The notes under the pieces: model-generated | The model's database searches: none | The model's input: only the letters and a program-made list of their open reading frames with translations | Told to the model about the DNA's origin: nothing | Assembly (NCBI RefSeq): GCF_003287935.1 | Contig: NZ_CP030287.1 | Span: forward strand, 1,488,001-1,552,000 | Direction: 5' to 3' | From: Streptomyces sp. ICC1 | GTDB taxonomy: Bacteria; Actinomycetota; Actinomycetes; Streptomycetales; Streptomycetaceae | DNA: 64,000 bases | In this document: in pieces, positions 51,987 to 61,529 of the stretch | Layout of the letters: the number at the start of each line of letters is the position of its first letter | Position numbering within the stretch: the stretch's first letter is position 1 | Translations under genes and position numbers: made by a program

Positions 51987-52404
51987 ATGGACCTCTCCCA
52001 CGCCGCCCGCGACTTCGACGCCCCCGTCGACCGGCACGGCACCTGGTGCACCCAGTGGGACTGCGTCGAGGACCGCTTCGGGGTCCCCGGCCTGCTCCCC
52101 TTCACCATCTCCGACATGGACTTCGAGACCGCCTCCGAGGTGCTCGCCGCCCTGCGCGGCCGCCTGGAGCACAGAGTCCGGCCGCTGGGCGATCGTCACC
52201 TCGGCCTCCAAGTCCTTCAACGTCCCTGCGCTGACCGGCAGTTGCGGGATCTTCGGCGACGCCGACTCCTGCGCGCGCCATCTGACGCGGCTCAAGGACG
52301 CGGACGGTCTGTCCTCCCCGGCGGTGCTCTCCGTCGCCGGGCACATCGCCGCGTACCGGGAGGGCGGGCCCTGGCTCGACGCGCTCACCGCCCACGGCCG
52401 CGGG
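51987..52404 (+). pseudogene. PatB/MalY-type C-S lyase, internal deletion
   Basis: The N-terminus is complete: DFDAPVDRHGTWCTQWDCVE, FGVPGLLPFTISDMDFETAS, EVLAALRGRLEH. It then jumps to another frame with SASKSFNVPALTGSCGIFGD (the Lys is the pyridoxal-phosphate lysine) and DGLSSPAVLSVAGHIAAYRE, GGPWLDALTAHGRG, and ends there. About 130 residues between, and the C-terminal domain, are gone. A dead aminotransferase-class gene. Confidence 0.8.
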
Positions 52405-52578
52405 CCTTTGATCGAAGGTCCGATGTGCAAACGAAACGGGTCCCGGCCGCACCGCGCGGCCGGGCCCGGGCCGGCCGGGGTGCGGACGGAGGGCTGGCGG
52501 AAGGGGATGCGGAACCGGCTAAGGTGTACGCCCATCAAGGTCACGCACCGCAAGCCGACCAGCCCAAGGAGCGACCCC

Positions 52579-53547
52579 ATGCCGATGCCCGCCCCGTTCT
52601 CCCATACCGCCGGCCCCGTCTCGGCCCGGCCCTGCCCGGCCGCCGCCGTCCCCCTGCCCCGGATCGCCGAACCGCGCGAGGTGGCCCCGGCGGACGCACG
52701 CGAGCTGTCGAGACTGTTCTTCCGCCGGCTCCGCGAGCTCGCGGAAGGCACCCCCGAACACCGTTACGTACGTCACACGCTCGTCGAGATGAACGCCTCG
52801 CTCGTCCAGTTCGCCGTCCGCCCCTTCCGCAGCCGCGGCGACGGCGGCGACCTCGAAGACCTCGTCCAGGTCGGCACCATCGGCCTGATCAAGGCCATCG
52901 ACCGGTTCGACCCGGCCCGCGAGATCGAGTTCTCCTCCCTCGCCATGCCGTACATCACCGGCGAGATCAAACGGCACTTCCGCGACACCACTTGGGCGGT
53001 CCGCGTCCCGCGCCGGCTCCAGGAGCTGCGCATCGACCTCGCCAAGGCCAAGGAGGAGCTGACGGCCCTGGTCGGCCGCCCGCCGACGGTCGCGGACCTC
53101 GCCGCACACCTCTCCCTGACGGAAGAAGAGGTCATCGAGGGCCTCGTCGCCGCCAACGGCCACACCAGCGGCTCCCTCGACGCCCCGCAGGCCGAGCGCG
53201 CGGACGGCCGCACCGAAGGCCACAGCCTCGCCGAGACCATGGGGGCCGAAGAGCCCGCACTGGAGCACGTCGAGGACATCCAGACCCTGGCGCCGCTGCT
53301 GGAACGGCTCACCGACCGCGAGCGCCGCATGCTGTCGATGCGCTTCGGCGAGGAGCTCACCCAGGCCCAGATCGGCACCGCCCTCGGCATCTCGCAGATG
53401 CAGGTCTCGCGCCTCCTGACCCGGGTGCTCGCGCATTTGCGCGCCTCCATGCTGGCCGACCCGGAGCTGGGCGAAGCCGTGGCCCCGCAGCAAGCGGAAC
53501 CCGCCGCGCAGGGCGCAGCCGAGGGCGCGGGCGCCGACGTACCGTAG
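52579..53547 (+). CDS. SigB/SigF/SigG-type RNA polymerase sigma factor
   Basis: 322 residues from ATG 52579 with AAGGAG 8 bases upstream. Region 2 is VQVGTIGLIKAIDRFDPARE, then IEFSSLAMPYITGEIKRHFR, DTTWAVRVPRR; region 3 is LTALVGRPPTVADLAAHLSL; region 4 has the helix-turn-helix LTQAQIGTALGISQMQVSRL. This is the stress-response and sporulation class, normally held by an anti-sigma factor. No anti-sigma or anti-anti-sigma gene is adjacent. Orphan genes of this class are frequent in Streptomyces. Confidence 0.92.
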   Translation: MPMPAPFSHTAGPVSARPCPAAAVPLPRIAEPREVAPADARELSRLFFRRLRELAEGTPEHRYVRHTLVEMNASLVQFAVRPFRSRGDGGDLEDLVQVGTIGLIKAIDRFDPAREIEFSSLAMPYITGEIKRHFRDTTWAVRVPRRLQELRIDLAKAKEELTALVGRPPTVADLAAHLSLTEEEVIEGLVAANGHTSGSLDAPQAERADGRTEGHSLAETMGAEEPALEHVEDIQTLAPLLERLTDRERRMLSMRFGEELTQAQIGTALGISQMQVSRLLTRVLAHLRASMLADPELGEAVAPQQAEPAAQGAAEGAGADVP

Positions 53548-53729
53548 GTGACATGACTCACTTCACCGTTTGCACCGGTTAAGGCGGGGCAGTAGCGCTG
53601 CTGGAGCGGACCCGTCCGCCGGCCCACAGCGGCCGGGGCGCGGGAGACGGGTGGATCCCGTCGCGCTCCACGGCCCGCCGGTCGCAGTCATGCCGGTGGG
53701 CCGTTCCCGGTACGACCCGTGAGGTGTAT

Positions 53730-54803
53730 GTGTCCACGCTCATAGCCGAGCACGTGTACAAGGTCTTCGGCAGGGGACCCGAGAACGGCACTGCCGTCGC
53801 GAAGGCGGTCCGCGAGCTGGAGAGCGGCGCCACCGACCGCGAGGCCCTGCGCGCGGAAGGGACGACGGCCGCGGTCATCGACGCCTCGTTCCGCGTCGAG
53901 CCCGGCCAGATCTTCGTCGTCATGGGCCTGTCGGGTTCCGGCAAGTCCACGCTGCTGCGCATGCTCAACGGGCTCCTGGAGCCCACCGCCGGACGCATCC
54001 TCTTCGACGGCGAGGACCTCACCGCGCTCTCCGCGCGCGAGCTGCGCCGCGTGCGGTCCACCAAGATCAGCATGGTCTTCCAGCACTTCGCGCTGTTCCC
54101 CCACCGCAGTGTCCTGGAGAACGCCGGATACGGACTGGAGGTCCAGGGCGTCCCCCGGGCCGAGCGCGAACGGCGGGCCGCCGAGGCGCTCGCCCTGTGC
54201 GGGCTCGGCGGCTGGGAGAACTCCTGGCCCGACGAGCTCTCCGGCGGCATGCAGCAGCGCGTGGGCCTCGCCCGCGCGCTGGCCACCGACGCCGATCTGC
54301 TGCTGATGGACGAGTCGTTCAGCGCGCTCGACCCGCTGATCCGCCGCGACATGCAGGACCAGCTGCTCGAACTCCAGCAGAGCCTCGGCAAGACCATCGT
54401 GTTCATCACGCACGACCTCAACGAGGCCATGCGGCTCGGCGACTCCATCGCCGTCATGCGCGACGGCCGCATCGTCCAGCAGGGCACGGCCGAGGACATC
54501 CTCACCCGCCCCGCCGACGACTACGTCGCCTCCTTCATCCAGGACGTGGACCGCTCGCGCGTGCTCACCGCCGACGCCGTCATGACGGACGCCGCCGCGG
54601 ACCTGGCGGCCTGCGACTGCCCGACCGTCGCCGCCGACACCCCGCTCGCCGACCTGTGCGCCGTCAGCGCCCGCGTCCCGCACCCCGTCGCCGTCACCGA
54701 CGCGGCCGGCGCCGTCGTCGGCTCCGTCGATCAGGGTCGCCTCGTCGCCTTCATCGGCGACGAGCGACGCGCACCGCTGCGCTGCGCGGAGGTGGCCGCG
54801 TGA
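53730..54803 (+). CDS. Glycine-betaine/proline ABC transporter, ATP-binding protein
   Basis: About 357 residues; the GTG at 53730 has GAGG 5 bases before it, and a GTG at 53724 is possible. Walker A LSGSGKST, signature ELSGGMQQRVGLARALATDA, Walker B LLLMDESFSALDPLIRRDMQ, then a C-terminal CBS-like domain (RSRVLTADAVMTDAAADLAA). This is the OpuAA/ProV type, energising uptake of compatible solutes. Its stop overlaps the next start (TGATG). Confidence 0.93.
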   Translation: MSTLIAEHVYKVFGRGPENGTAVAKAVRELESGATDREALRAEGTTAAVIDASFRVEPGQIFVVMGLSGSGKSTLLRMLNGLLEPTAGRILFDGEDLTALSARELRRVRSTKISMVFQHFALFPHRSVLENAGYGLEVQGVPRAERERRAAEALALCGLGGWENSWPDELSGGMQQRVGLARALATDADLLLMDESFSALDPLIRRDMQDQLLELQQSLGKTIVFITHDLNEAMRLGDSIAVMRDGRIVQQGTAEDILTRPADDYVASFIQDVDRSRVLTADAVMTDAAADLAACDCPTVAADTPLADLCAVSARVPHPVAVTDAAGAVVGSVDQGRLVAFIGDERRAPLRCAEVAA

Positions 54804-56608
54804 TGCCCCGCCTGCACCTCGGCGCCTGGGTCGACAGCGGTGTCGACTTCCTGCAGAGCCACCTGTCCTGGCTGTTCGACGCCATCAGCTCCGTCGTCAC
54901 CGGGCTGTACGACGGCATCGAAGCCGTCCTGTCCGCGCCGAACCCGCTGCTGCTGGCAGGCGTCCTCGCCGTCGCCGCGTGGTGGCTGCGCGGCCTGCTC
55001 GCCGCGCTGCTCGCCTTCGCGGGCTTCGCGCTCGTCGACTCCGTCGGCCTGTGGCCCGACGCCATGTCCACGCTCGCACTGGTCGTGGTCGCCACCCTGG
55101 TCACCCTGGTCATCGCGATCCCGCTGGGAATCTGGGCCTCGCGCTCCGACCGGGTCAGCGCGGTCCTCAAGCCCGTCCTGGACTTCATGCAGACCATGCC
55201 GGCGATGGTCTACCTCATCCCCGGCATCATCTTCTTCGGGGTGGGCGTGGTGCCCGGCATCATCGCCACCATCATCTTCTCGCTGGCCCCCGGCGTGCGG
55301 ATGACCGAGCTCGGCATCCGCCAGGTCGACGCCGAACTCGTCGAAGCCGCCGACGCCTTCGGCACCACCCCGCGCGACACCCTCGTACGGGTCCAGCTCC
55401 CGCTGGCCCTGCCCACCATCATGGCGGGCGTCAACCAGGTCATCATGCTCGGCCTGTCCATGGTCGTCATCGCCGGCATGGTCGGCGGCGGCGGCCTCGG
55501 CGGCGCCGTCTACCGCGCCATCGGCAGCGTCGACATCGGCCTCGGCTTCGAGGCGGGCATCTCCATCGTCATCCTCGCCATGTACCTGGACCGGATGACC
55601 GGGGCGCTCGGCCGCCAGGTCTCCCCGCTGGGCCGCCGCGCCCTCGCCAAGGCGCGCTCCGCGGCCACCGGCAGGGCCAAGGTGTGGGGCCACCGGCCGC
55701 AGCCCGTCTTTGCGGTCGCCGCGGCCGTCGTGCTTTCCCTGGTCGCGGGCGGCCTCGGCGTCTTCGGCGACGCGGGGAAGTCCGAGGTCAACGCCTCCGG
55801 CGGGGCCGGGGTCAAGAACATCGGCAAGGGCCGCCAGGTCAGCATCGGCTACATCCCGTGGGACGAGGGCATCGCCTCGACCTACCTGTGGAAGGAGCTC
55901 CTGGAGCGCCGCGGCTACAAGGTCGACGCCCGCCAGCTGGAGCTCGGCGCGCTCTTCACCGGGCTCGCGGGCGGCCAGATCGACTTCCAGACCGACTCCT
56001 GGCTGCCCGTCACGCAGGCCGAGTACTGGAAGAAGTACGGGAACAAGCTCGACGACCTCGGCTCCTGGTACGGGCCCACCTCCATCGAGCTGGCGGTCCC
56101 CTCCTACGTGAAGGACGTCAAGACCCTCGCGGACCTGAAGGGCAAGGGCTCGCAGTTCAAGGGCCGAATCATCGGCATCGAGCCCAGCGCGGGCGCGATG
56201 GGCCTGCTCAAGGACAAGGTGCTGCCGCAGTACGGGCTCGACGGCGAGTACAAGGTCGTCGACGGCTCGACCCCGGGCATGCTCGCCGAGCTCAAGCGCG
56301 CCTACGAGAAGAAGGAGCCCGTCGCCGTCGTGCTCTGGTCGCCGCACTGGGCGTACGCCTCCTACGAGCTGACGAAGCTGGCGGACCCCGAGGGCGCGTG
56401 GGGCACGGGCGACGGCATCCACAGCATCGCCCGCAAGGGCTTCGCCGCCGACGAGCCGAAGATCGCCCAGTGGCTGCGCTCGTTCAAGATGACCGAGGCC
56501 CAGCTGACCGGACTGGAGGCCAAGATCCAGGAGGCCGGCAAGGGCAAGGAGCAGGAGGCCGTGCGGGCCTGGCTGGCGGACCACCCCGAGGTGGACAAGC
56601 TGGCGTGA
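54803..56608 (+). CDS. Glycine-betaine/proline ABC transporter, fused permease and binding protein
   Basis: 601 residues. Residues 1-290 are the permease with the inner-membrane signature (EAADAFGTTPRDTLVRVQLP, LALPTIMAGVNQVIMLGLSM). After one more helix (VFAVAAAVVLSLVAGGLGVF), residues 330-600 are the extracytoplasmic binding domain (VSIGYIPWDEGIASTYLWKE, then QTDSWLPVTQAEYWKKYG). The fusion of OpuAB- and OpuAC-like parts is known for this family. With the ATPase it imports an osmoprotectant, fitting the sigma-factor and NhaA salt-stress theme. Confidence 0.93.
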   Translation: MPRLHLGAWVDSGVDFLQSHLSWLFDAISSVVTGLYDGIEAVLSAPNPLLLAGVLAVAAWWLRGLLAALLAFAGFALVDSVGLWPDAMSTLALVVVATLVTLVIAIPLGIWASRSDRVSAVLKPVLDFMQTMPAMVYLIPGIIFFGVGVVPGIIATIIFSLAPGVRMTELGIRQVDAELVEAADAFGTTPRDTLVRVQLPLALPTIMAGVNQVIMLGLSMVVIAGMVGGGGLGGAVYRAIGSVDIGLGFEAGISIVILAMYLDRMTGALGRQVSPLGRRALAKARSAATGRAKVWGHRPQPVFAVAAAVVLSLVAGGLGVFGDAGKSEVNASGGAGVKNIGKGRQVSIGYIPWDEGIASTYLWKELLERRGYKVDARQLELGALFTGLAGGQIDFQTDSWLPVTQAEYWKKYGNKLDDLGSWYGPTSIELAVPSYVKDVKTLADLKGKGSQFKGRIIGIEPSAGAMGLLKDKVLPQYGLDGEYKVVDGSTPGMLAELKRAYEKKEPVAVVLWSPHWAYASYELTKLADPEGAWGTGDGIHSIARKGFAADEPKIAQWLRSFKMTEAQLTGLEAKIQEAGKGKEQEAVRAWLADHPEVDKLA

Positions 56609-56836
56609 GCCGCCGAGCCGGTCGTCGCGTCCGCAGGTGTGCGGGCGCCGGTGCGCGAAGGATCCGTCATGGGCCTTCGCGCACCGGCGCGTCGGGCCGA
56701 AGGTCCGGGGTGAGAGGGGGGAAGTTTTTGGGCATACACCTCTGACCAGCCAGAACACTGGAGGATTCACCCGTGCGGACAGGGGCCTGTCCATGGCACA
56801 GTGCGATCAGCCCAACCGTACGACCAGGGAGTCTCC

Positions 56837-57142
56837 ATGCGCGATCCGCACTCCACGCAGCTGGCGGCCGCCCCCGAGCACCTGCCGGAGCCGAGCCCGC
56901 TGCCCCGCTGCCCGGTGTGCGAAGCGGCCCCGGAGCGCATCTCCTGGCGTCAGCGCCCGGGGGAGCCGGTGGACCTGGTCTTCGACCCCTGCGGCCACCG
57001 GCACACCTCCCCGGCGGCGCCCGTCCTGGCGGTCACCGCGCCCCCGGCCCGTGCGGCCCGTGCGGCTTCCGCAGCCCGTGCGGCTTCCGCGGTGCCCGCC
57101 GGCGTCCAGGTGCTCAGGGGCTCGGGACGGGTCCGCGCATGA
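56837..57142 (+). CDS. Small protein with CPVC and DPCGH motifs
   Basis: 101 residues from ATG 56837 (AGGGAG upstream). The first half has CPVCEAAPERISWRQRPGEP and VFDPCGHRHTS, three cysteines and a His pair that could hold one zinc. The second half is an Ala/Val-rich low-complexity tail. No family recognised. Its end overlaps the convergent esterase remnant by 29 bases. Confidence 0.55.
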   Translation: MRDPHSTQLAAAPEHLPEPSPLPRCPVCEAAPERISWRQRPGEPVDLVFDPCGHRHTSPAAPVLAVTAPPARAARAASAARAASAVPAGVQVLRGSGRVRA

Positions 57143-57696
57143 GCTTGCTGATCCACTGGATGAGCCCGCCGTCGTACATGCCCGGGACGTAGGTGTAGGC
57201 GTCGTGGCCGCCGCCCTCGTCGATGTGGAGCATCGTCTTGACGGGGCCCTTGGTGTAGTCCTTGACGAACTTCTCGATCGGCGGCCGGTTCTGGACGTCG
57301 CTGCCCTTGGTGCCGACCTGGAAGGCGAGGTCGACCTCGGGACCCTTCCGGTCGATCAGCTTCTGCGCGAGCTCGGGCGGGCTGTTCTGCGCCTTCTCCT
57401 GCGGGTGGCCGTTCCACAGCCGTGAGTCGGGCCGGATGTCCGGCCCGCCGGCGATCACGGCGCGGAACGCGTCGGGCTTCTGGAGCACCGACTTGAGCCC
57501 GACCCCGGCCGCCGCCCCCGTCCCGCGGCAGGGCGCGCGGCTCGTCGAGGTGCACGGTGTCGCCGGTGTCGCCGGTGTCCGAGAATACGTCGAAGTACGT
57601 CAGAGCCCCCGCCGCCACCGCCGCGGCGGCCACCAGCGCGACCACGCCCCCGATCCACCTCCGCCGGGACGGCTTGCGGCGCGTTCCGTGGTTCAT
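57114..57696 (-). pseudogene. Secreted alpha/beta-hydrolase-type esterase, internal deletion
   Basis: The start is good: RRKPSRRRWIGGVVALVAAA and a hydrophobic anchor, then a spacer with DTGDTGDTVHLDEPRAL. After that the frame is lost, and the C-terminal part of an esterase appears in another frame: VLQKPDAFRAVIAGGPDIRP, DLAFQVGTKGSDVQNRPPIE and HIDEGGGHDAYTYVPGMYDG (with the catalytic-type His). The nucleophile Ser region is missing. A dead esterase. Confidence 0.65.
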
Positions 57697-57871
57697 CGTG
57701 CAGACTCCCGAGCTCTGGTCCGAGGCGGCCGGTTCGGCCCGCCGGCGGGGAAGAGCGCGTACGGAAAGGCGCGGTTCACCACTAAAGGGTACGAAAAGGG
57801 CAAACGGCAGGTCGTGTGGATCCGCCGACCGGACCGGTGCACGACGATTGACAGTTCGTCAGCGGAGGCGC

Positions 57872-57899
57872 ACGTTATATCGGCACCCCGATATAACGT
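57872..57899. promoter_or_regulatory. 28-bp near-perfect operator upstream of the TetR-P450 unit
   Basis: ACGTTATATCGG and CCGATATAACGT are exact reverse complements with a 4-base spacer CACC. A TTGACA lies at 57848, suggesting the dyad covers the promoter. Its distance to the TetR start is 20 bases. This is a typical autoregulatory TetR site and could also control the P450 gene downstream. Confidence 0.8.
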
Positions 57900-57919
57900 C
57901 CAGGAGCTCCGGAGGCCCG

Positions 57920-58585
57920 GTGACACCCGAGCGCACCCCGCACCTCCCCGGCACTCCGCAGGCATCCCGCACTCCGCAGGCATCCCGCACCCCCCAGGCG
58001 CAGCGCAAGTCCGAGACCCGCTCGCGGCTCATCGACGCGGCCGCCGCGCTCTTCGCCCGCAAGGGGTTCCACGCGGTGTCCGCCGAGGCCGTCGCCGAGG
58101 CGGCCGGCCGCACCACGGGCGCCCTGTACAGCCACTTCGGGGGCAAGGAGGGGCTGCTGCTCGCGCTGCTCGAGGTCTGGAAGGAGCGCACCGCGCGGGA
58201 GCTGGCCGCCGAGATCGCGGCGGGCGACCCCGCCGATCCCGCCGTGCACTTCTCGGCGATGTGGGGGAGTCTGACCCGCCCGCACCCCGAACACGGCGAC
58301 TCCTGGCTGCTGCTGGAGACGGAGCTGTGGCTGCACGCCGCCCGCGGCCCGCTCATCGGCGGCCGCCTCGCGCAGCGCTACGCCGAGATCCGGGCCCAGC
58401 TCGGCGAGGGGCTCGCCGACTGGGCCGAGGCCACCGGCACACCCCTCACCCGCCCGCCGCAGGAGACCGGCGCCCTGGTCCTCGGCCTCCTGCTCGGGCT
58501 GTCCATGCAGCACCGCCTCGAACCCGGGGGCGTACCCGACGCCCTCGTCGTCGAAGCGCTCGCCACCCTCCTCGGACTCGGCTGA
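57920..58585 (+). CDS. TetR-family regulator of the P450 unit
   Basis: 221 residues from GTG 57920 with GGAGG 4 bases upstream. The N-terminal 25 residues contain a repeat (TPQASR twice, from an 18-base tandem repeat). The helix-turn-helix is ARKGFHAVSAEAVAEAAGRT, TGALYSHFGGKEGLLLALLE. The ligand domain is helical and Arg/Leu-rich. It binds, by inference, the operator at 57872. The P450 gene follows after 29 bases. Confidence 0.9.
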   Translation: MTPERTPHLPGTPQASRTPQASRTPQAQRKSETRSRLIDAAAALFARKGFHAVSAEAVAEAAGRTTGALYSHFGGKEGLLLALLEVWKERTARELAAEIAAGDPADPAVHFSAMWGSLTRPHPEHGDSWLLLETELWLHAARGPLIGGRLAQRYAEIRAQLGEGLADWAEATGTPLTRPPQETGALVLGLLLGLSMQHRLEPGGVPDALVVEALATLLGLG

Positions 58586-58614
58586 CTCGAACCTCGAACG
58601 AAGGGAACCGTTCC

Positions 58615-59832
58615 GTGCCCATCCATGGTGAGACAGACCTGCTCGAGGACACCTGGGCCCGCGAGGTCCCGCACGCGCAGTTCACCCGGCTGCGCCGCGA
58701 GGATCCCGTGCACTGGCACGAGGTGCCGGGCCGCCACGACGGCTTCTTCGCCGTCACCCGCCACGCCGACGTCAAGGCCGTCAGCCGCGACCCCGAGCTG
58801 TGGTCCACCGAACTGGGCTCGTTCATGATCCGCGACCAGGCCCCCGAATCCCTGGAGACCCTGCGCCTGGTCCTGCTCGGCATGGACGCACCGCGGCACT
58901 CCCGGTACCGGAACCTGGTCAGCGCGGGATTCACGCCCCGGGTCGTACGAAGGCTCGCGGCCCGGATCCAGGAGCGGGCGGTGGCCCTGGTGGAGAGCGC
59001 GGTCGCCCCGGGCAAGGACATGGACTTCGTCGACGAGGTCGCCTCCTGGCTGCCGATCCAGACGATCTGCGAGATGGTCGGCGTACCGGAGGGCGACGAG
59101 CGGCTGATCTTCGAGTGGAGCAACCGGATGGCCGGCAGCCAGGACCCGGAGCTCTCGGCGGGCAAGCACGACAGCGACCTCGCGGCCGCCGAGATCTACG
59201 CCTACTGCGACGCGCTGGCCGCCGAGCGGAGGGCCCGCCCCCGCGAGGACATCCTCTCGGCGCTGGTCCACGCCGAGGTCGGCGGGGAACGGCTGACGGA
59301 GGACGAGATCAACATGTTCTTCGTCCTGCTGTGCGTCGCGGGCAACGAGACCACCCGCAACCTGCTCTCCCACACCCTGCTCGCCCTGATCGAGCACCCG
59401 GCCGCCCGCGCGGAACTGGCCGCGGCCCCCGGGGACGAGGCCCTGTGGACCTCGGCGACCGAGGAGTTCCTGCGCTGGGGCGGCTCGATCCACAACTTCC
59501 GGCGCACCGCGACGCGCGACACCGTCCTGCGCGGACAGCCCATCGCCGCGGGCCAGAAGGTGGTCACCTACTACACCTCCGCCAACCGCGACGAGGAGGT
59601 CTTCGCCGACCCCTTCGCCTTCGACATCCGCCGCACCCCGAACGACCACGTCACCTTCGGCGGCGGCGGCCCCCACTTCTGCCTCGGCGCCGGCCTCGCC
59701 CGCACCCAGATCAAGGCCCTCGTCCGCGAGCTCCTGCGCCGCCACCCGGACGTCACCCTCACCGGCGAAGTCCGGCGGCTGCGCTCGGACTTCATCAACG
59801 GCGTCAAGTACCTCCCGGTCCGCTTCGGCTGA
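58615..59832 (+). CDS. Cytochrome P450 monooxygenase
   Basis: 405 residues from GTG 58615 (AAGGGAACC upstream). All P450 marks are present: I-helix VAGNETTRNLLSHTLLALIE, K-helix ExxR in ATEEFLRWGG, and the heme loop VTFGGGGPHFCLGAGLARTQ with the Cys ligand. The FGGGGPHFCLGA loop and LGMDAPRHSRYRNLVSAGFT resemble steroid- or terpene-hydroxylating bacterial P450s. No ferredoxin gene is adjacent. Controlled, most likely, by the TetR upstream. Confidence 0.93.
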   Translation: MPIHGETDLLEDTWAREVPHAQFTRLRREDPVHWHEVPGRHDGFFAVTRHADVKAVSRDPELWSTELGSFMIRDQAPESLETLRLVLLGMDAPRHSRYRNLVSAGFTPRVVRRLAARIQERAVALVESAVAPGKDMDFVDEVASWLPIQTICEMVGVPEGDERLIFEWSNRMAGSQDPELSAGKHDSDLAAAEIYAYCDALAAERRARPREDILSALVHAEVGGERLTEDEINMFFVLLCVAGNETTRNLLSHTLLALIEHPAARAELAAAPGDEALWTSATEEFLRWGGSIHNFRRTATRDTVLRGQPIAAGQKVVTYYTSANRDEEVFADPFAFDIRRTPNDHVTFGGGGPHFCLGAGLARTQIKALVRELLRRHPDVTLTGEVRRLRSDFINGVKYLPVRFG

Positions 59833-59903
59833 GGCACCGGCCGCGGCCCACCGCCCGCGGCCCACCGTCCGCTGCCCACCACCCACCGCGTAGCCTCGGC
59901 CGG

Positions 59904-61385
59904 ATGTGGATACGCGACAAGATCTGGAACGAAGCGACCCCGGCGGAGCTGCGGCTGGCGGGCCTGGCGGTGAACCCGGCCCTGCCGGACCGCCTGCTGC
60001 TGCGGATCCTCGCCGACGGGCCGCCGGCCGCGCGCATGGCGCTGTGCGGCGACCGGGACCTGCCGGAACCGGTCGTCGACGCGCTGGTCTCCCACCCCGA
60101 CCGACGGGCGCGCGCCGTCTTCGCCTCCAGCCCGCACGCCGATCCCGCGCAGCGGGCCCGGCTGGTGGACGACCCCGAGTGGCTGGTGCGGGCGCACCTC
60201 GCCGAGGGGCCCGCCCCCCATGTGGAGCGATGGCCCAGGCCCCTGCCGGACGAGACCGTCGTCCACATGTTCACCACGTACGAGAACGACCTCCTGGGGG
60301 GCCTCTACCGGCAGTCGTCCAGAGGGCTCCGCCGCAGCATGCCGACCCACCCGGAGGCCGTGCTTCGCGGGGTCGGTGTGGGCTCGTGGTCCGTACTGTC
60401 GGACGAGGTACGGGCCGCGCTGCTCGACGACCCCGACCCGCAGGTGCGCGAGAGCGCCCTCCTCGAGGTGTCGCACAGGGACCCGGGCTGGGTCGAGCGG
60501 GAGCTCCCGGACCGCTCGTGCCACGGCCGCAGCCACCTGCTCATGAACCGTGCCCTGAGCCGCGCCGTCATCGACTCCGTCCTCACCGCCCCGGTGGGCA
60601 AGGACGACCGGGCCATGATCGCGTCCAACCCCGGCCTGCCGCCCGACGTGGTGGTCCTGCTGGCCGGCGATCCGGACCCGCACGTCCGCGAGCGCATCGC
60701 CCGCCACCCCGCCCTCGGTCCCGCCGAGCGGGCGGCGCTGGCCGCGGACCCCGATCCCGAGGTCCGCCTCGCCGTGTCCGTCCACCCCGCGCTCACCGAG
60801 GCCGAGCGCGCGGCGATCGACTACACCGTGCCCGAAGGCGACTCGTTCGGCTTCTGGCCCGCGCCGCCCGAGCCGAGGGACCTCGCCGCCGTCCGCCGCA
60901 ACGCCCTCTCCGGCCACCCCGTGCTGCGCCGCCGCGCGGCGTCCGAGCACCACCTGCCGCCGGACCTCGTCGCGCTGCTCGCCGCCGACCCGGACCTCGC
61001 CGTACGGGTGAGCCTCGCGCAGAACCATCCCGAGGCGCCCGCCGCCCTGCTGCTGGCCTGCTTCCTGGAGTACACCGGCTCCGACCGCGCCGACCTGCTC
61101 ACCCGCCCGCGCTTCCCGACCGCGGGCCTGGCCGCCCACGCCGGGCACGAGGACCCGGCCGTACGGGCCCTGGCGGCGCGGGATCCCGAGGCGGACCCGG
61201 ATCTCGTCGAGCGGCTCACCCGCGATCCGGATCCGGCGGTCCGCGCCGCTCTGGCGCGGCATCCGAACCTGCCCGCGCGCCGGATCGCGGAGCTGCTGGA
61301 GGACACGGAGCTGGCCCGGTACGCGGCGGCGAACCCGGCGCTGGACCCGTCCGTCATGGAGGCGCTCGTCGACTCCGCCTGCTGA
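59904..61385 (+). CDS. LRV-type repeat protein, long paralogue of the gene at 13445
   Basis: 493 residues from ATG 59904. Helical repeats of about 24 residues run throughout: SHPDRRARAVFASSPHADPA, LLDDPDPQVRESALLEVSHR, LLAGDPDPHVRERIARHPAL, LAADPDPEVRLAVSVHPALT, LTRDPDPAVRAALARHPNLP. They form a solenoid for protein binding. The landmark RLAVS...LTE...AI..TV is shared with the gene at 13445. No enzyme motif. Monocistronic. Confidence 0.8.
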   Translation: MWIRDKIWNEATPAELRLAGLAVNPALPDRLLLRILADGPPAARMALCGDRDLPEPVVDALVSHPDRRARAVFASSPHADPAQRARLVDDPEWLVRAHLAEGPAPHVERWPRPLPDETVVHMFTTYENDLLGGLYRQSSRGLRRSMPTHPEAVLRGVGVGSWSVLSDEVRAALLDDPDPQVRESALLEVSHRDPGWVERELPDRSCHGRSHLLMNRALSRAVIDSVLTAPVGKDDRAMIASNPGLPPDVVVLLAGDPDPHVRERIARHPALGPAERAALAADPDPEVRLAVSVHPALTEAERAAIDYTVPEGDSFGFWPAPPEPRDLAAVRRNALSGHPVLRRRAASEHHLPPDLVALLAADPDLAVRVSLAQNHPEAPAALLLACFLEYTGSDRADLLTRPRFPTAGLAAHAGHEDPAVRALAARDPEADPDLVERLTRDPDPAVRAALARHPNLPARRIAELLEDTELARYAAANPALDPSVMEALVDSAC

Positions 61386-61529
61386 TCCGCCCGCTGATGG
61401 ATGTTCAAAGATGCTTGTTGACAAGCCATTTCGAGCAACTTCCTTCAAACGGGGCCTCCAGGGCGCTATGTTGCCCGGTGCATGCCAAAAGGTGTGTCCG
61501 CGATCCGGACCGCACGAGGAGCCGCCCCC

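Noticed and set aside
54731..56794. 687-codon minus-strand frame opposite the betaine transporter gene
   Set aside because: Asp/Gly/Val/His-rich antisense frame without features.
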